A stretch of 64,000 bases of DNA from Oscillospiraceae bacterium (GTDB taxonomy: Bacteria > Bacillota > Clostridia > Oscillospirales > Ruminococcaceae), in NCBI GenBank assembly GCA_031266415.1, contig JAISBB010000001.1, positions 324,658 to 388,657 of the forward strand, in the 5' to 3' direction. Below the pieces are notes generated by a model. It was not told the DNA's origin. It was given only the letters and a program-made list of their open reading frames with translations, and made no database searches. The position numbers and the translations under genes are program-made. Numbering within the stretch: the first letter of the stretch is position 1; the number at the start of each line of letters is the position of its first letter. Positions 32,395-42,211 of the stretch are shown one piece after another.

Positions 32395-32901
32395 ATGGTT
32401 TATGTTTATTTAGCAAACGGATTCGAAGAAGTAGAAGCAATTTCTGTAATAGATATCTTAAGAAGGCATGAAATTGAATTGCAAACCGTTGGTGTTAACA
32501 CAATTAGTCCAGTGGGAATGCACGGGATCACTGTTAAAGCAGATGTTCTTATCTCAGATATTTTTATAAACAAATCCACAAAAATGATAGTTCTTCCCGG
32601 TGGCACTGGCGTAAGTAATTTGGCAAATTCAGAAACTGTAATTCAACACATAAATGAGTCCAATAAAAACAACATTTTCATCGCAGCAATTTGCGCCGCC
32701 CCAACAATTCTAGGGGCACATGGACTCTTGCAAAAGAAAAAAGCCGTTTGCTTTTCTGGGCTAGAGAATCAATTAATAGGAGCTGTTGTTTGCAAAGACC
32801 CTGTTGTAGTTGATGGTAACATAATCACGGCCAAAAACATGGAAGCTGCATTCCTTTTTTCGCAAACACTGGCCAAATTATTAAGTGAATTCAAACCCTA
32901 A
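32395..32901 (+). CDS. DJ-1/PfpI family protein
   Basis: MVYVYLANGFEEVEAISVIDILRR, VLPGGTGVSNLANSETV, FIAAICAAPTILGAHGLL; start ATG 32395 after GAAGGAG. Confidence 0.9.
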   Translation: MVYVYLANGFEEVEAISVIDILRRHEIELQTVGVNTISPVGMHGITVKADVLISDIFINKSTKMIVLPGGTGVSNLANSETVIQHINESNKNNIFIAAICAAPTILGAHGLLQKKKAVCFSGLENQLIGAVVCKDPVVVDGNIITAKNMEAAFLFSQTLAKLLSEFKP

Positions 32902-32950
32902 TTGTGGTATTTAACGCTTTACAAAGAAGAAAGATGGAAAGGAAGAAAAA

Positions 32951-33568
32951 ATGAAAAAGTTTAAGCTCTGCCTTAATGAACTCGGTGAAAAAAGTAGCTT
33001 ATCCGAGCTTAAAAAGGCAATTCGAAAAACAATGAAAGAAGCTCGTGTTAACATTATCCCTCAAGAAAAAGCAAACATGGAAATTGCAATTACAGAAAGG
33101 CTCGCCGCAACAAAAGAATATAAAGAGTCAACAATTGTTTTATGTTATTATTCAAACACAGAAGAAGTTAGTACAAGAAAACTATTAGAGAGAGCATGGG
33201 AAGATAACAAAATTGTAGGAATACCTAAATGCGACAAGATGACTCAAACCATGGCCTTTTTCGCCATAAATTCCTATCAAGATATACAAACAAACGAAAA
33301 CGGATTCGGTGAACCAGATGGAAAGGTTCTTCTTTCAGATTTTAAACGAAGTATTTGCATTGTCCCCGCCTTGGTTTTTGATTACCGCGGTTGTCGCATT
33401 GGTTATGGAACTGGTTACTACGATAAATTTTTAGCAACTTACCCTGGAACAAAAATTGGCATTTCTTTCAGTCAGTTCATGCAACGAATTGTTCCAAAAG
33501 AACGCCACGACATAAAAATGGATTATATCATCACAGAAAAATTTACTAAGCAAACAGGAACTCGCTAA
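32951..33568 (+). CDS. 5-formyltetrahydrofolate cyclo-ligase
   Basis: 205 aa; LSELKKAIRKTMKEAR, IVPALVFDYRGCRIGYGTGYYDKFLA. Confidence 0.9.
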   Translation: MKKFKLCLNELGEKSSLSELKKAIRKTMKEARVNIIPQEKANMEIAITERLAATKEYKESTIVLCYYSNTEEVSTRKLLERAWEDNKIVGIPKCDKMTQTMAFFAINSYQDIQTNENGFGEPDGKVLLSDFKRSICIVPALVFDYRGCRIGYGTGYYDKFLATYPGTKIGISFSQFMQRIVPKERHDIKMDYIITEKFTKQTGTR

Positions 33569-33590
33569 ATTTATTCAGGAGGGTCTTACC

Positions 33591-34697
33591 TTGAGTAACA
33601 AAAAACAAATATGGATCCCCATTTGTTCAATATTAGGAGCTTCTGCATTAATTGCTTGGTTACTTGCGATAGTTAGCTTAGATATATTTGGTTTAAGAGA
33701 AAAAGCAGAAAACGTGAAAATTGAACTTAAATCCACAAACATGAAAACTATTTCTGTAGTCCTTAAGGCAAATGGCATCATAAAGAATCGGTGGGCTTTC
33801 CTAATTTATGAAAAAATATACCGGCAATCTGGTAGAGTTAAAAATAAATTTCAAACCGGTTCTTTTGTCCTCAATAAAGGGACGGCATATAATACCATTA
33901 TTCGAACACTAACACGAAGCATTCCCCAAATTGAGACCATAACCATCGATTTTCCAAGTGGCTCTACTGTTCGCAGTATTGCAAAAAAATTAGAAGAAAA
34001 CGGTGTTTGCTCAACCGTTGACTTTTTTACAACACTCGAAAAAAGCCAATTTAATTACTGGTTTTTAGCCCAAATTCCAACAAATCCATTGCGATTTAAC
34101 AAATATGAAGGCTATTTCTTCCCAGATAAGTATGAGTTTTTTAAAAACGAGAGCCCTTTCACGGTAATTGTGCGTTTCTTCGATAATTTCGAGAAAAAAG
34201 TCGGCGAAAAATTAAGGCAACTCTCTGGTGACTTAACGGCAGATGAGGGGATTATTCTAGCCTCAATTGTTGAAAAAGAAACCGGCAGTGGCGAGGGAAC
34301 AAAAGAAGTTGCCGCCATTTACCTAAATCGCCGAGCAAACTCGGCCAAGTTTCCGCGGTTGGAATCTTGCCCAACCAGAGACTATGTTAACCATAACATA
34401 AAACCATATATTGACTTCAAAAATCAAGAATTATATGACGCCTATAACACATATAAGTGCAGAGGTCTTCCAGCTGGTCCCATTAGCAACCCTAGTCTCA
34501 TTTCCATAGAGGCGGTGATTAACCCTATAAATACCGAATATTTCTATTTCTGTTCTGACGAAAACGGTAAAATCTATTACGGAAAAACTTTTGCAGAGCA
34601 CTGTGCAAATCAGCAAAAAGCAGCCGAACAAAATGCAGAAATCGCAAAAAAATCAACTCAACAAAAGTTTTACTCAAAAACTCATAAATCCGAATAA
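33591..34697 (+). CDS. mltG: Endolytic transglycosylase MltG
   Basis: 368 aa; N-terminal TM; FPSGSTVRSIAKKLEENGV, KYEGYFFPDKYEF, LASIVEKETGSGEGTKEVAAIYLNRR, CRGLPAGPISNPSLISIEAVINP, YFYFCSDENGKIYYGKTFAEH. Confidence 0.93.
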   Translation: MSNKKQIWIPICSILGASALIAWLLAIVSLDIFGLREKAENVKIELKSTNMKTISVVLKANGIIKNRWAFLIYEKIYRQSGRVKNKFQTGSFVLNKGTAYNTIIRTLTRSIPQIETITIDFPSGSTVRSIAKKLEENGVCSTVDFFTTLEKSQFNYWFLAQIPTNPLRFNKYEGYFFPDKYEFFKNESPFTVIVRFFDNFEKKVGEKLRQLSGDLTADEGIILASIVEKETGSGEGTKEVAAIYLNRRANSAKFPRLESCPTRDYVNHNIKPYIDFKNQELYDAYNTYKCRGLPAGPISNPSLISIEAVINPINTEYFYFCSDENGKIYYGKTFAEHCANQQKAAEQNAEIAKKSTQQKFYSKTHKSE

Positions 34698-34716
34698 CTA
34701 CCTGGGAGAAATTTTA

Positions 34717-37011
34717 ATGAACACTTATGACGACAACTCTCTTAAAACAAATCTAATAAAACGTTATTTTGGGAACATGAACAACGAACAGCAAACAGCA
34801 ATCGGAACATTAACAGGCCCCGTTCTGATTTTGGCCGGTGCCGGAAGCGGAAAAACTACTGTTGTAGCAAACAGAATTCTTAACATGGTAAAATATGGAA
34901 TAGATCTTAATTCAAATCAGAACTTAAATGAATCGGAAATGCAGCAAGCTAATGAATTCGATGACGGTGAAAATAGTTTCTTGATGGAACAAATAAAGCC
35001 GCGGAAAATTTTGGCGATTACTTTTACCAATAAAGCAGCACAAGAACTAAAAGAACGCCTTAAATGCGTGGCAGAGGAAGCCGCCAACTCTATTAATGTT
35101 GGAACGTTTCATTGGCTTTGTTTGCAAATTTCAAGAAGAAACGCTAACATTTTGGGCTATACCTCAAATTTTACCATTTATGACCAAGATGACTCCAAAA
35201 GATTAATTAAGCGCATTTTAAAAGAGTTAAATATAAGTGAAGAAATGTTTGGGGTCAATTCTATATTAACAGAAATAAATCACGCTAAAGAAAATCTTTT
35301 GGACGCCACTGCTTACAAAAATGAAGGAGGAAACAATTACCGAAAATCAGTTATTGCAACAATCTACAACCATTACCAAGCCAATTTAAAATCCAATAAT
35401 GCCATGGATTTTGACGATATGGTGATGCTGTCAACGCAATTACTGCTCCAAAATTCAGACATTTTGCAATATTACCAAAATCGTTTTAGTCACATCACAA
35501 TCGACGAATATCAAGATACAAATTTCGCTCAATTCATGCTTGTAAAACTGCTTGCAAGCGCCCGGCACAACATCTGTGTAGTTGGAGATGACGACCAAAG
35601 CATTTATAGATTTCGTGGGGCCAACATTGAAAATATTTTAAATTTTGAAAAGCACTTCCCCGGAACTAAGCTGATTCGCCTAGAGCAAAACTACAGAAGC
35701 ACACAAAATATTCTAGATGTTGCCAATTCCATAATCAAAAACAATCAAGCACGAAAAGCAAAAACTCTTTGGACAAAAAACACAAAAGGGACTAAAATAG
35801 TAATCTTTAAAGCAGACGACGAATACAGAGAAGCAATTTATGTTGCAGAAAAGATAAAAAATATTGTAAACGACGGCAAACACTACAGCACTTGTACTGT
35901 TCTTTACCGAACAAATGCACAATCAAATGTACTTGAAACTGTTTTCTCAAAAAAGGAGTTACCATATCAAGTTTTTGGTGGCCAACGATTTTATGACCGA
36001 AAAGAAATCAAAGATGTATTAGCTTACCTTTGTGTTGTTAATAATCAACATGACGACATTCGATTACTTAGGGTAATAAATGAACCGCGCCGTAAAATCG
36101 GGCCAAAAGCACTTTCCATTATCGAAGAAATTAAGAAAGAAGAATCTATCAGTTTGTTTTCCGCAGCAGAACAACTTAAAGAAAGCCGGCAACTTCAAAC
36201 CTTTGTGCAAATGATATATGAACTTAAACAAGAATTAATAAGAACCACATTACCAGATTTTATTGACGTATTAATAGAAAAAACTGGCTATAAAGAGATG
36301 TTAACAAGTACTGGGCACGAAGGTAAGATTCGTTTAGAGAACATAAATGAACTAAAATCTAATTTATTAACATACTCTGAAAATGAAAAAAATCCTTCAC
36401 TTGAAGGGTTCTTAGGTGGCGTTGTTCTTTATGAAAACGAGAACCAAGAGACTAATGCCGACAGTGTTAAGTTAATGACATTGCACGCTGCTAAAGGGTT
36501 GGAATTTGAAACAGTTTTTATTGTGGGCATGGAAGAGGGGATTTTCCCCGGGAACAAAGCACTTTTTGACGAAAAAGAATTAGAAGAAGAACGCCGGCTA
36601 GCTTATGTTGGGTTTACACGAGCCCGAAATCAGCTTTTTTTAACTCACGCTAGACGCCGAACTTATTTGGGGCAAACACTATTTAACCAATCATCTCAAT
36701 TCATCAAAGAAATTCAACAAGAGCTTTGTGTTTATTTCCAAGAAACGCCACCTTCTCATCTGGGGAGAAACAAGAAAAATACTAACCTGCCGCAAACCAG
36801 ATACATAGGGTATAAAAAAACACCAATAGCACCAATAAACCGCATAAAATTTATTGGCGGAGAGAAAGTCAGCCACCCCAAATTTGGTTCTGGCAAAGTA
36901 GAAAATGTTGTAAATTCGGGGAACGATCAATTGTTGGAAATTACTTTTGACAAAGTCGGCAAAAAAAAACTCATGGCTAATTACGCAACTTTTATCCTCG
37001 AACCATCTTGA
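34717..37011 (+). CDS. pcrA: UvrD/PcrA-type DNA helicase
   Basis: Start ATG 34717 (MNTYDDNSLKTNL) after GGGAGAA; NNEQQTAI, ILAGAGSGKTTVVANRI, AITFTNKAAQELKERL, DEYQDTN, GDDDQSIYRFRGA, LTHARRR. Confidence 0.95.
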   Translation: MNTYDDNSLKTNLIKRYFGNMNNEQQTAIGTLTGPVLILAGAGSGKTTVVANRILNMVKYGIDLNSNQNLNESEMQQANEFDDGENSFLMEQIKPRKILAITFTNKAAQELKERLKCVAEEAANSINVGTFHWLCLQISRRNANILGYTSNFTIYDQDDSKRLIKRILKELNISEEMFGVNSILTEINHAKENLLDATAYKNEGGNNYRKSVIATIYNHYQANLKSNNAMDFDDMVMLSTQLLLQNSDILQYYQNRFSHITIDEYQDTNFAQFMLVKLLASARHNICVVGDDDQSIYRFRGANIENILNFEKHFPGTKLIRLEQNYRSTQNILDVANSIIKNNQARKAKTLWTKNTKGTKIVIFKADDEYREAIYVAEKIKNIVNDGKHYSTCTVLYRTNAQSNVLETVFSKKELPYQVFGGQRFYDRKEIKDVLAYLCVVNNQHDDIRLLRVINEPRRKIGPKALSIIEEIKKEESISLFSAAEQLKESRQLQTFVQMIYELKQELIRTTLPDFIDVLIEKTGYKEMLTSTGHEGKIRLENINELKSNLLTYSENEKNPSLEGFLGGVVLYENENQETNADSVKLMTLHAAKGLEFETVFIVGMEEGIFPGNKALFDEKELEEERRLAYVGFTRARNQLFLTHARRRTYLGQTLFNQSSQFIKEIQQELCVYFQETPPSHLGRNKKNTNLPQTRYIGYKKTPIAPINRIKFIGGEKVSHPKFGSGKVENVVNSGNDQLLEITFDKVGKKKLMANYATFILEPS

Positions 37012-37034
37012 GTTTTTATTCTTTAGCCTTCGCA

Positions 37035-37111
37035 TGGTGGGCCTTCAGGGACTCGAACCCCGGACACCCCGGTTATGAGCCGGATGCTCTAACCAGCTGA
37101 GCTAAAGGCCC
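37035..37111 (-). tRNA. tRNA with CAU anticodon; resembles tRNA-Ile2(CAU, lysidine) more than elongator Met
   Basis: GGGCCTTTAGCTCAGCTGGTTAGAGCATCCGGCTCATAACCGGGGTGTCCGGGGTTCGAGTCCCTGAAGGCCCA+CCA; all four stems pair; anticodon CAT. Confidence 0.93.
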
Positions 37112-37219
37112 GCACCACCAGCCCATTGTATCGTGATATCTACCATTTGTCAAGAAAACTTTAATACGTTTTCAGTATATGATTTTTTAAAATTACAGTG
37201 GAGGGATTATTTTAAAAAA

Positions 37220-39448
37220 ATGAAGCACACATATTTGATTCAGCACGATTCTTGCGATTGTGCTGCCGCTTGTTTAACTATGATTTGTGATTACTTTGGA
37301 TTAAAAGCAAGCATGGCAAAAGTTCGCGAGATTATAGGCACAGATAAGAGTGGTACTAGTGGCTTAGGTCTTGTTAAAGGCTATAAAACTTTGGGGTTTA
37401 ATGTTAATGCTGTAAAAACGAAAGAGAAACAAAATTTAAACAAAGATTTGTTCCCTTGCATTGCTAATGTAAAAACTGAAGATAGTTTACACTACATTGT
37501 TGTTTATGGCATGAAAAAAGACAAATATATTGTTGCTGACCCCAAAATAGGGAAACGTGTTCTTTCTTCTAAATATTTTCTTGAAATATGGACTGGCGTT
37601 TTATTTTTAGCAACCCCTGGCAAAACATTTCAAAAAGGGAACCAACGTAAAACATTTAGTATGATTTCTTCATTCCTCTCATTGTTAAATTCCAAAACAA
37701 ACTCTAACAACAGTTTTAGCAATAGCAAAAAAACAAATCATTTTTGTGTTAATTGGTACAGCACAAAATATCAAAAGCATTTGCTTTGTTTTATTGTTCT
37801 TTTTTCAATTCTTGGGATTCTTCTTGGGCTTGCAAGTTCCTTTTATTATAAGATTCTAATAGATACCGTAATGCCAGCTGAGAATTTTTATCTTTTAAAA
37901 ACGGCGTCTCTTGTTTTTCTTTTTATTGGTGTTGTGAGTGCCATCATCACCGTTGTTAAATCATACATTTTCAATATTTTTTGCAATAAAATCGACTTAT
38001 CCATTATAATTTCTTACTATAATCTAGTTTTACATCTTCCTTTGAATTTTTTCAATTCAAGAAGCGTCGGCGAGATTCTTTCAAGGCTAAACAATGCTTA
38101 CGAAATCAAAAACTCAATTGCTGTTGTAACTATCGATACCGGCATAAACATCGCAATGGTTATTGGGTGTGGTATATTATTGTGTAAAATCAACTTTCCC
38201 ATGTTTTCTGTTTTTCTTTTAACTTTACTTTTGTACACTGTAATTATCCACGGGTTCAGAAAGCGGTTGAAGGAAAAAACTCGCGATCTTCTAGAAAAAA
38301 ACTCTCAACTTCAGTCCGTGTTTATTGAATCCATTTCAGGGATAGAAACTGTTAAAACTTTAGGGGTTTTTTCACGATTCGAGCAATTATTCAAAAAAAA
38401 TGTACATAATTTCTTTAACGAAAAATTTAGCCAAGGAAAATTATTCTCACTAGAATCTTTCTTAATTCAGCTTGTTTCAGTTTCTTGCAACGTTTTTGTT
38501 CTATGGTTAGGTATTTACAATGTTATGTCTAATCGTCTCTCTTTTGGCGAATTTTTAACGTTTAATGCGTTAATCATTTATTTTATGGGGCCTGCTGGGC
38601 AATTGGTGCAACTTCAAACTGTACTGCAAACCTCCTGGATTAATTTTTGCCGCCTTTTCGATGTAATGGACTTGCCAACAGAAAAACAACGTCAAGAAAT
38701 ACCCATACAAATCATTCCAGATTTGTTTTTACCTATTGCATTAAAATGTGTGGATTTCCGATATGGAAGCAGGAAATTAGTGTTTTCTAACCTTAACATG
38801 AACATCGAAGCAGGTGAATTTGTTGCTATTGTTGGTGCAAGCGGTGCTGGAAAGAGTACCATCCCGAAACTTTTAATGAATTTTTATCAAATTGAAGCTG
38901 GCCAGATTTTTTTTGGCCCCTACCCAATTCAAGAAATAGATGTTGAATTTTTAAGAAGTCGCATTGCTTTTCTACCGCAAACCACAACTCTTTTTAGTGG
39001 TACCCTGGAGGAAAACATTCGCCAAAACAGTTCCGTTTCTGACTCACGTTTCAAAGAGGTTTGTGAAATGTGTTGTGTGAACGAATTTGTTCGTGATTTA
39101 CCCGGTGGCTACGGTTTTAAAGTTTTGGAACATGGCAACAATTTTTCTGGGGGGCAGAAACAAAGAATCGCACTGGCAAGGTCACTTTTGCGGCCATTTG
39201 ATATTTTTATTATGGACGAGGCAACAAGCGGTGTTGATAGTGTAACAGAACGGTTGATTATGGATGTTCTTTTCAATAAACTAAATCGGGCAACTGTTAT
39301 TTTAATTACGCACCGGCTTTCTCTTGTTTCGCGCTGCCGGCGAATTTTTGTTGTTGAAAATGGAACGATTGTGGAAGCTGGTTCTCACGAAGAATTAATA
39401 GCTGCAGGGGGTTTTTACAACAAAATGCAAACAGCTGCAGAATTTTAA
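37220..39448 (+). CDS. C39-peptidase-containing ABC transporter (bacteriocin/peptide processing exporter, PCAT type)
   Basis: Start ATG 37220 after GGAGGG; HDSCDCAAACLTMICDYFGL, LHYIVVYGMKKDKYIVADP, TM domain, VGASGAGKSTIPKLLM, NNFSGGQKQRIALARSLL, MDEATSGVDS. Confidence 0.92.
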   Translation: MKHTYLIQHDSCDCAAACLTMICDYFGLKASMAKVREIIGTDKSGTSGLGLVKGYKTLGFNVNAVKTKEKQNLNKDLFPCIANVKTEDSLHYIVVYGMKKDKYIVADPKIGKRVLSSKYFLEIWTGVLFLATPGKTFQKGNQRKTFSMISSFLSLLNSKTNSNNSFSNSKKTNHFCVNWYSTKYQKHLLCFIVLFSILGILLGLASSFYYKILIDTVMPAENFYLLKTASLVFLFIGVVSAIITVVKSYIFNIFCNKIDLSIIISYYNLVLHLPLNFFNSRSVGEILSRLNNAYEIKNSIAVVTIDTGINIAMVIGCGILLCKINFPMFSVFLLTLLLYTVIIHGFRKRLKEKTRDLLEKNSQLQSVFIESISGIETVKTLGVFSRFEQLFKKNVHNFFNEKFSQGKLFSLESFLIQLVSVSCNVFVLWLGIYNVMSNRLSFGEFLTFNALIIYFMGPAGQLVQLQTVLQTSWINFCRLFDVMDLPTEKQRQEIPIQIIPDLFLPIALKCVDFRYGSRKLVFSNLNMNIEAGEFVAIVGASGAGKSTIPKLLMNFYQIEAGQIFFGPYPIQEIDVEFLRSRIAFLPQTTTLFSGTLEENIRQNSSVSDSRFKEVCEMCCVNEFVRDLPGGYGFKVLEHGNNFSGGQKQRIALARSLLRPFDIFIMDEATSGVDSVTERLIMDVLFNKLNRATVILITHRLSLVSRCRRIFVVENGTIVEAGSHEELIAAGGFYNKMQTAAEF

Positions 39449-39449
39449 A

Positions 39450-39599
39450 ATGAGAAAAGGATTTCTTGTTAATCTGTTTCTTTTTAAGAAGAATAAGATA
39501 ATAGTAGTATTAGTAGAAGTTGTGAAAAATGTTGAAAAACAAAGAGTGTGTGGTGCAAGCAGGAGAAATAGAAAAACACTAATCGTTGAAAAAATATAA
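39450..39599 (+). CDS. Small ORF (49 aa) starting 2 nt after the exporter stop; coding status uncertain
   Basis: MRKGFLVNLFLFKKNKIIVVLVEVVKNVEKQRVCGASRRNRKTLIVEKI; no strong RBS; lies in purine-rich DNA. Confidence 0.25.
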   Translation: MRKGFLVNLFLFKKNKIIVVLVEVVKNVEKQRVCGASRRNRKTLIVEKI

Positions 39600-39674
39600 A
39601 AAAACAAAGAAGTTGACAACGAAAAAAAAAGAAAAGTGAAAAGAGTGGAAAAGAAAGAAAAAGATCGAAAAACT

Positions 39675-39704
39675 TTGTGAACAAGATGAATTTGATGATA
39701 TAAT
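39675..39704 (+). promoter_or_regulatory. Sigma70-like promoter for gyrA
   Basis: TTGTGA - 18 bp - TATAAT, about 45 bp upstream of the ATG at 39750. Confidence 0.45.
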
Positions 39705-39749
39705 TAATGAGAGAAAATGGTGTAAAAAAACACAAAAAGGCAGGTTGTT

Positions 39750-42209
39750 ATGTACGAAGATGAATCAAAGATTGTGGATGTTTCGTTAGAGAAAGAAATG
39801 GAAAAATCTTACCTAGATTATTCCATGTCTGTGATAGTTATGCGGGCCCTTCCTGATGTGAGAGATGGCTTGAAACCAGTTCACAGAAGAATTCTTTACG
39901 CTATGTTTGAAAATGGGTTGAGTCCAGAAAAAGCATATAGGAAATCTGCAGATACCGTTGGTGTTGTTTTAGGAAGGTACCATCCACACGGGCAAGATGC
40001 AATTTACGATGCGCTAGTTAGAATGGCTCAAGATTTTTCGTTACGGTACACGTTGATTGATGGCCACGGCAACTTTGGATCTATTGATGGTGACCCGCCC
40101 GCTGCATATAGATATACAGAGGCACGGCTGAGTAAAATGTCAATGAATATGCTAACAGATCTTGATAAAGAGACCGTTGCATTTGTTTCTAATTATGACG
40201 ATCGACTTAAAGAACCAACAGTTTTACCATCTCGGTTCCCAAATTTATTGGTTAATGGCTCAACGGGGATTGCTGTTGGAATGGCCACAAATATTCCACC
40301 ACATAACCTTGGAGAGGTAATAGATGCACTTTGTTTTTTGATGAAGAATCCAGATGCAGAAATAGATGAGGTTTTGGCATTCATAAAAGGGCCCGATTTT
40401 CCAACTGGCGGTGTTATTATGGGAATGGCTGGGCTTAGAGCTGCTTACCACACTGGCAAAGGGAAGATATTACTGCGGGCAAAAACAGAAATAGAAGGCG
40501 AAGAAGAATCTAAAGCCAAGATTATAGTAACAGAAATTCCATATATGGTGAGTAAAAGCAAGTTGTTGATTGCTATTTCAGATCTTGTGAAAGAGAAGAA
40601 AATTGAAGGGATTTCGGATTTACGTGATGAGTCTGACCGCAATGGCTTGCGAATAGTTATTGAGATAAAAAGGGGAGCAATTGCCCAAGTTGTTCTCAAC
40701 CAGCTATTCAAATATAGCCAGATGCAAGAAACATATGGCATAATTTTATTAGCTCTTGTAGGTGGAGAGCCAAAGATATTAAATATCAAGCAAATCTTAG
40801 ATTATTACCTATTGTTCCAAAAAGAGGTTATAATTAACCGTACTAAATTTGAACTTAAAAGAGCGGAAGAGCGAAAGCATATTTTAGAAGGTTTAGTAAT
40901 TGCAATAGAAAGTATAGACGAAGTTATTTCATTAATAAGAAGTGCTAGCATTGTTGGCGAAGCAAGAGAGAAACTAGAGTTAAGGTTTAATTTAACACAA
41001 ATCCAATCTGCTGCAATTATTGCAATGAAACTCGGTCAATTAACGGGTTTGGAACGCGGGAAGTTGGAATCTGAGCTGACAGAAGTAAGAGCAAGAATTA
41101 AAAATTTGTTGGAATTGCTTGCTAATGACGCGAAAATATTGGCGTTAATTAAAGAGGATCTTCTTGAAATAAAAAGAAAATTTACCGACGGGAGGCGAAC
41201 AAAATTAGAACCGTTGGAAGGTGAAGTGGATATTGAGGATTTAATTGAAGAGCAAACGTCAGTGGTGACACTTACTCATTTCGGCTATATTAAACGGCAA
41301 CCAACTCAGACGTATAAAGTTCAAAAACGTGGCGGAAAAGGAGTTATTGGCCTTAGTAGAAAAGAAGAAGATTTTGTGGAAGATTTGTTCGTTTGTTCCA
41401 CTCATGATTATATTTTCTTTTTTACGAATAAGGGGAAAGCATATAGGATAAAATGTTACCAGATTCTCGAAGGGTCGCGGGTGGCAAAGGGAACAAACAT
41501 TGTTAATTTGATTTCGTTGGAGCCTGGAGAGAAGGTTACAGCTGCCGTAAAGGTTGAAAATATTCAGAGCAATGAATTTTTTGTTATGGCAACGAGAAAG
41601 GGAATAATAAAAAGAACAAAATTAATAGCTTATCAAAATATTAGAAAAGGTGGCATTGTTGCAATTAATTTGGATGACGATGATGAACTGGGTTGGGTCA
41701 CTTTGACAAAAGGGGCTGGGGATATTCTTGTTGCCACAAAACAGGGGAAAGCGATCCATTTTGGGGAAAAAGATGTTAGAATTGTAGGACGGCAGGCAAA
41801 GGGAGTTCGTGCTATTTTAATGAGAGCGGAAGATGAAGTTGTTGGTGTTGTTGCGTTTGCATCTGACGACCAAAAGATTATTACGATTACGGAAAATGGA
41901 ATAGGTCGTTGTGCAGAATCTTCCAAATATCGGCGACAAGCCCGCGGGGGCAAAGGTGTTTATAATTACAAAGTTACTGAAGCAACGGGGTTAGTTGCTT
42001 CAGTAAAAGCGATTATTGGAGAAGATGACCTTATTATAATAAAAAACGAGGGAACTATTATTCGAGTTAAGGCAACAGAAATTCGGAACATGTCTAGAAC
42101 TGCCAAAGGGATTAAATTAGTGCGTGTAAAAGATGGAGAACGAGTAGTTGCTTTGGCAAAAGTTCCAAGTGAAGAAATAACAGAATTAGAAGATGAAGAG
42201 GTGAATTAA
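39750..42209 (+). CDS. gyrA: DNA gyrase subunit A
   Basis: 819 aa; [67 protein letters not shown], full beta-pinwheel C-terminal domain with QRRGGKG-like KRGGKGV. Confidence 0.97.
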   Translation: MYEDESKIVDVSLEKEMEKSYLDYSMSVIVMRALPDVRDGLKPVHRRILYAMFENGLSPEKAYRKSADTVGVVLGRYHPHGQDAIYDALVRMAQDFSLRYTLIDGHGNFGSIDGDPPAAYRYTEARLSKMSMNMLTDLDKETVAFVSNYDDRLKEPTVLPSRFPNLLVNGSTGIAVGMATNIPPHNLGEVIDALCFLMKNPDAEIDEVLAFIKGPDFPTGGVIMGMAGLRAAYHTGKGKILLRAKTEIEGEEESKAKIIVTEIPYMVSKSKLLIAISDLVKEKKIEGISDLRDESDRNGLRIVIEIKRGAIAQVVLNQLFKYSQMQETYGIILLALVGGEPKILNIKQILDYYLLFQKEVIINRTKFELKRAEERKHILEGLVIAIESIDEVISLIRSASIVGEAREKLELRFNLTQIQSAAIIAMKLGQLTGLERGKLESELTEVRARIKNLLELLANDAKILALIKEDLLEIKRKFTDGRRTKLEPLEGEVDIEDLIEEQTSVVTLTHFGYIKRQPTQTYKVQKRGGKGVIGLSRKEEDFVEDLFVCSTHDYIFFFTNKGKAYRIKCYQILEGSRVAKGTNIVNLISLEPGEKVTAAVKVENIQSNEFFVMATRKGIIKRTKLIAYQNIRKGGIVAINLDDDDELGWVTLTKGAGDILVATKQGKAIHFGEKDVRIVGRQAKGVRAILMRAEDEVVGVVAFASDDQKIITITENGIGRCAESSKYRRQARGGKGVYNYKVTEATGLVASVKAIIGEDDLIIIKNEGTIIRVKATEIRNMSRTAKGIKLVRVKDGERVVALAKVPSEEITELEDEEVN

Positions 42210-42211
42210 TT

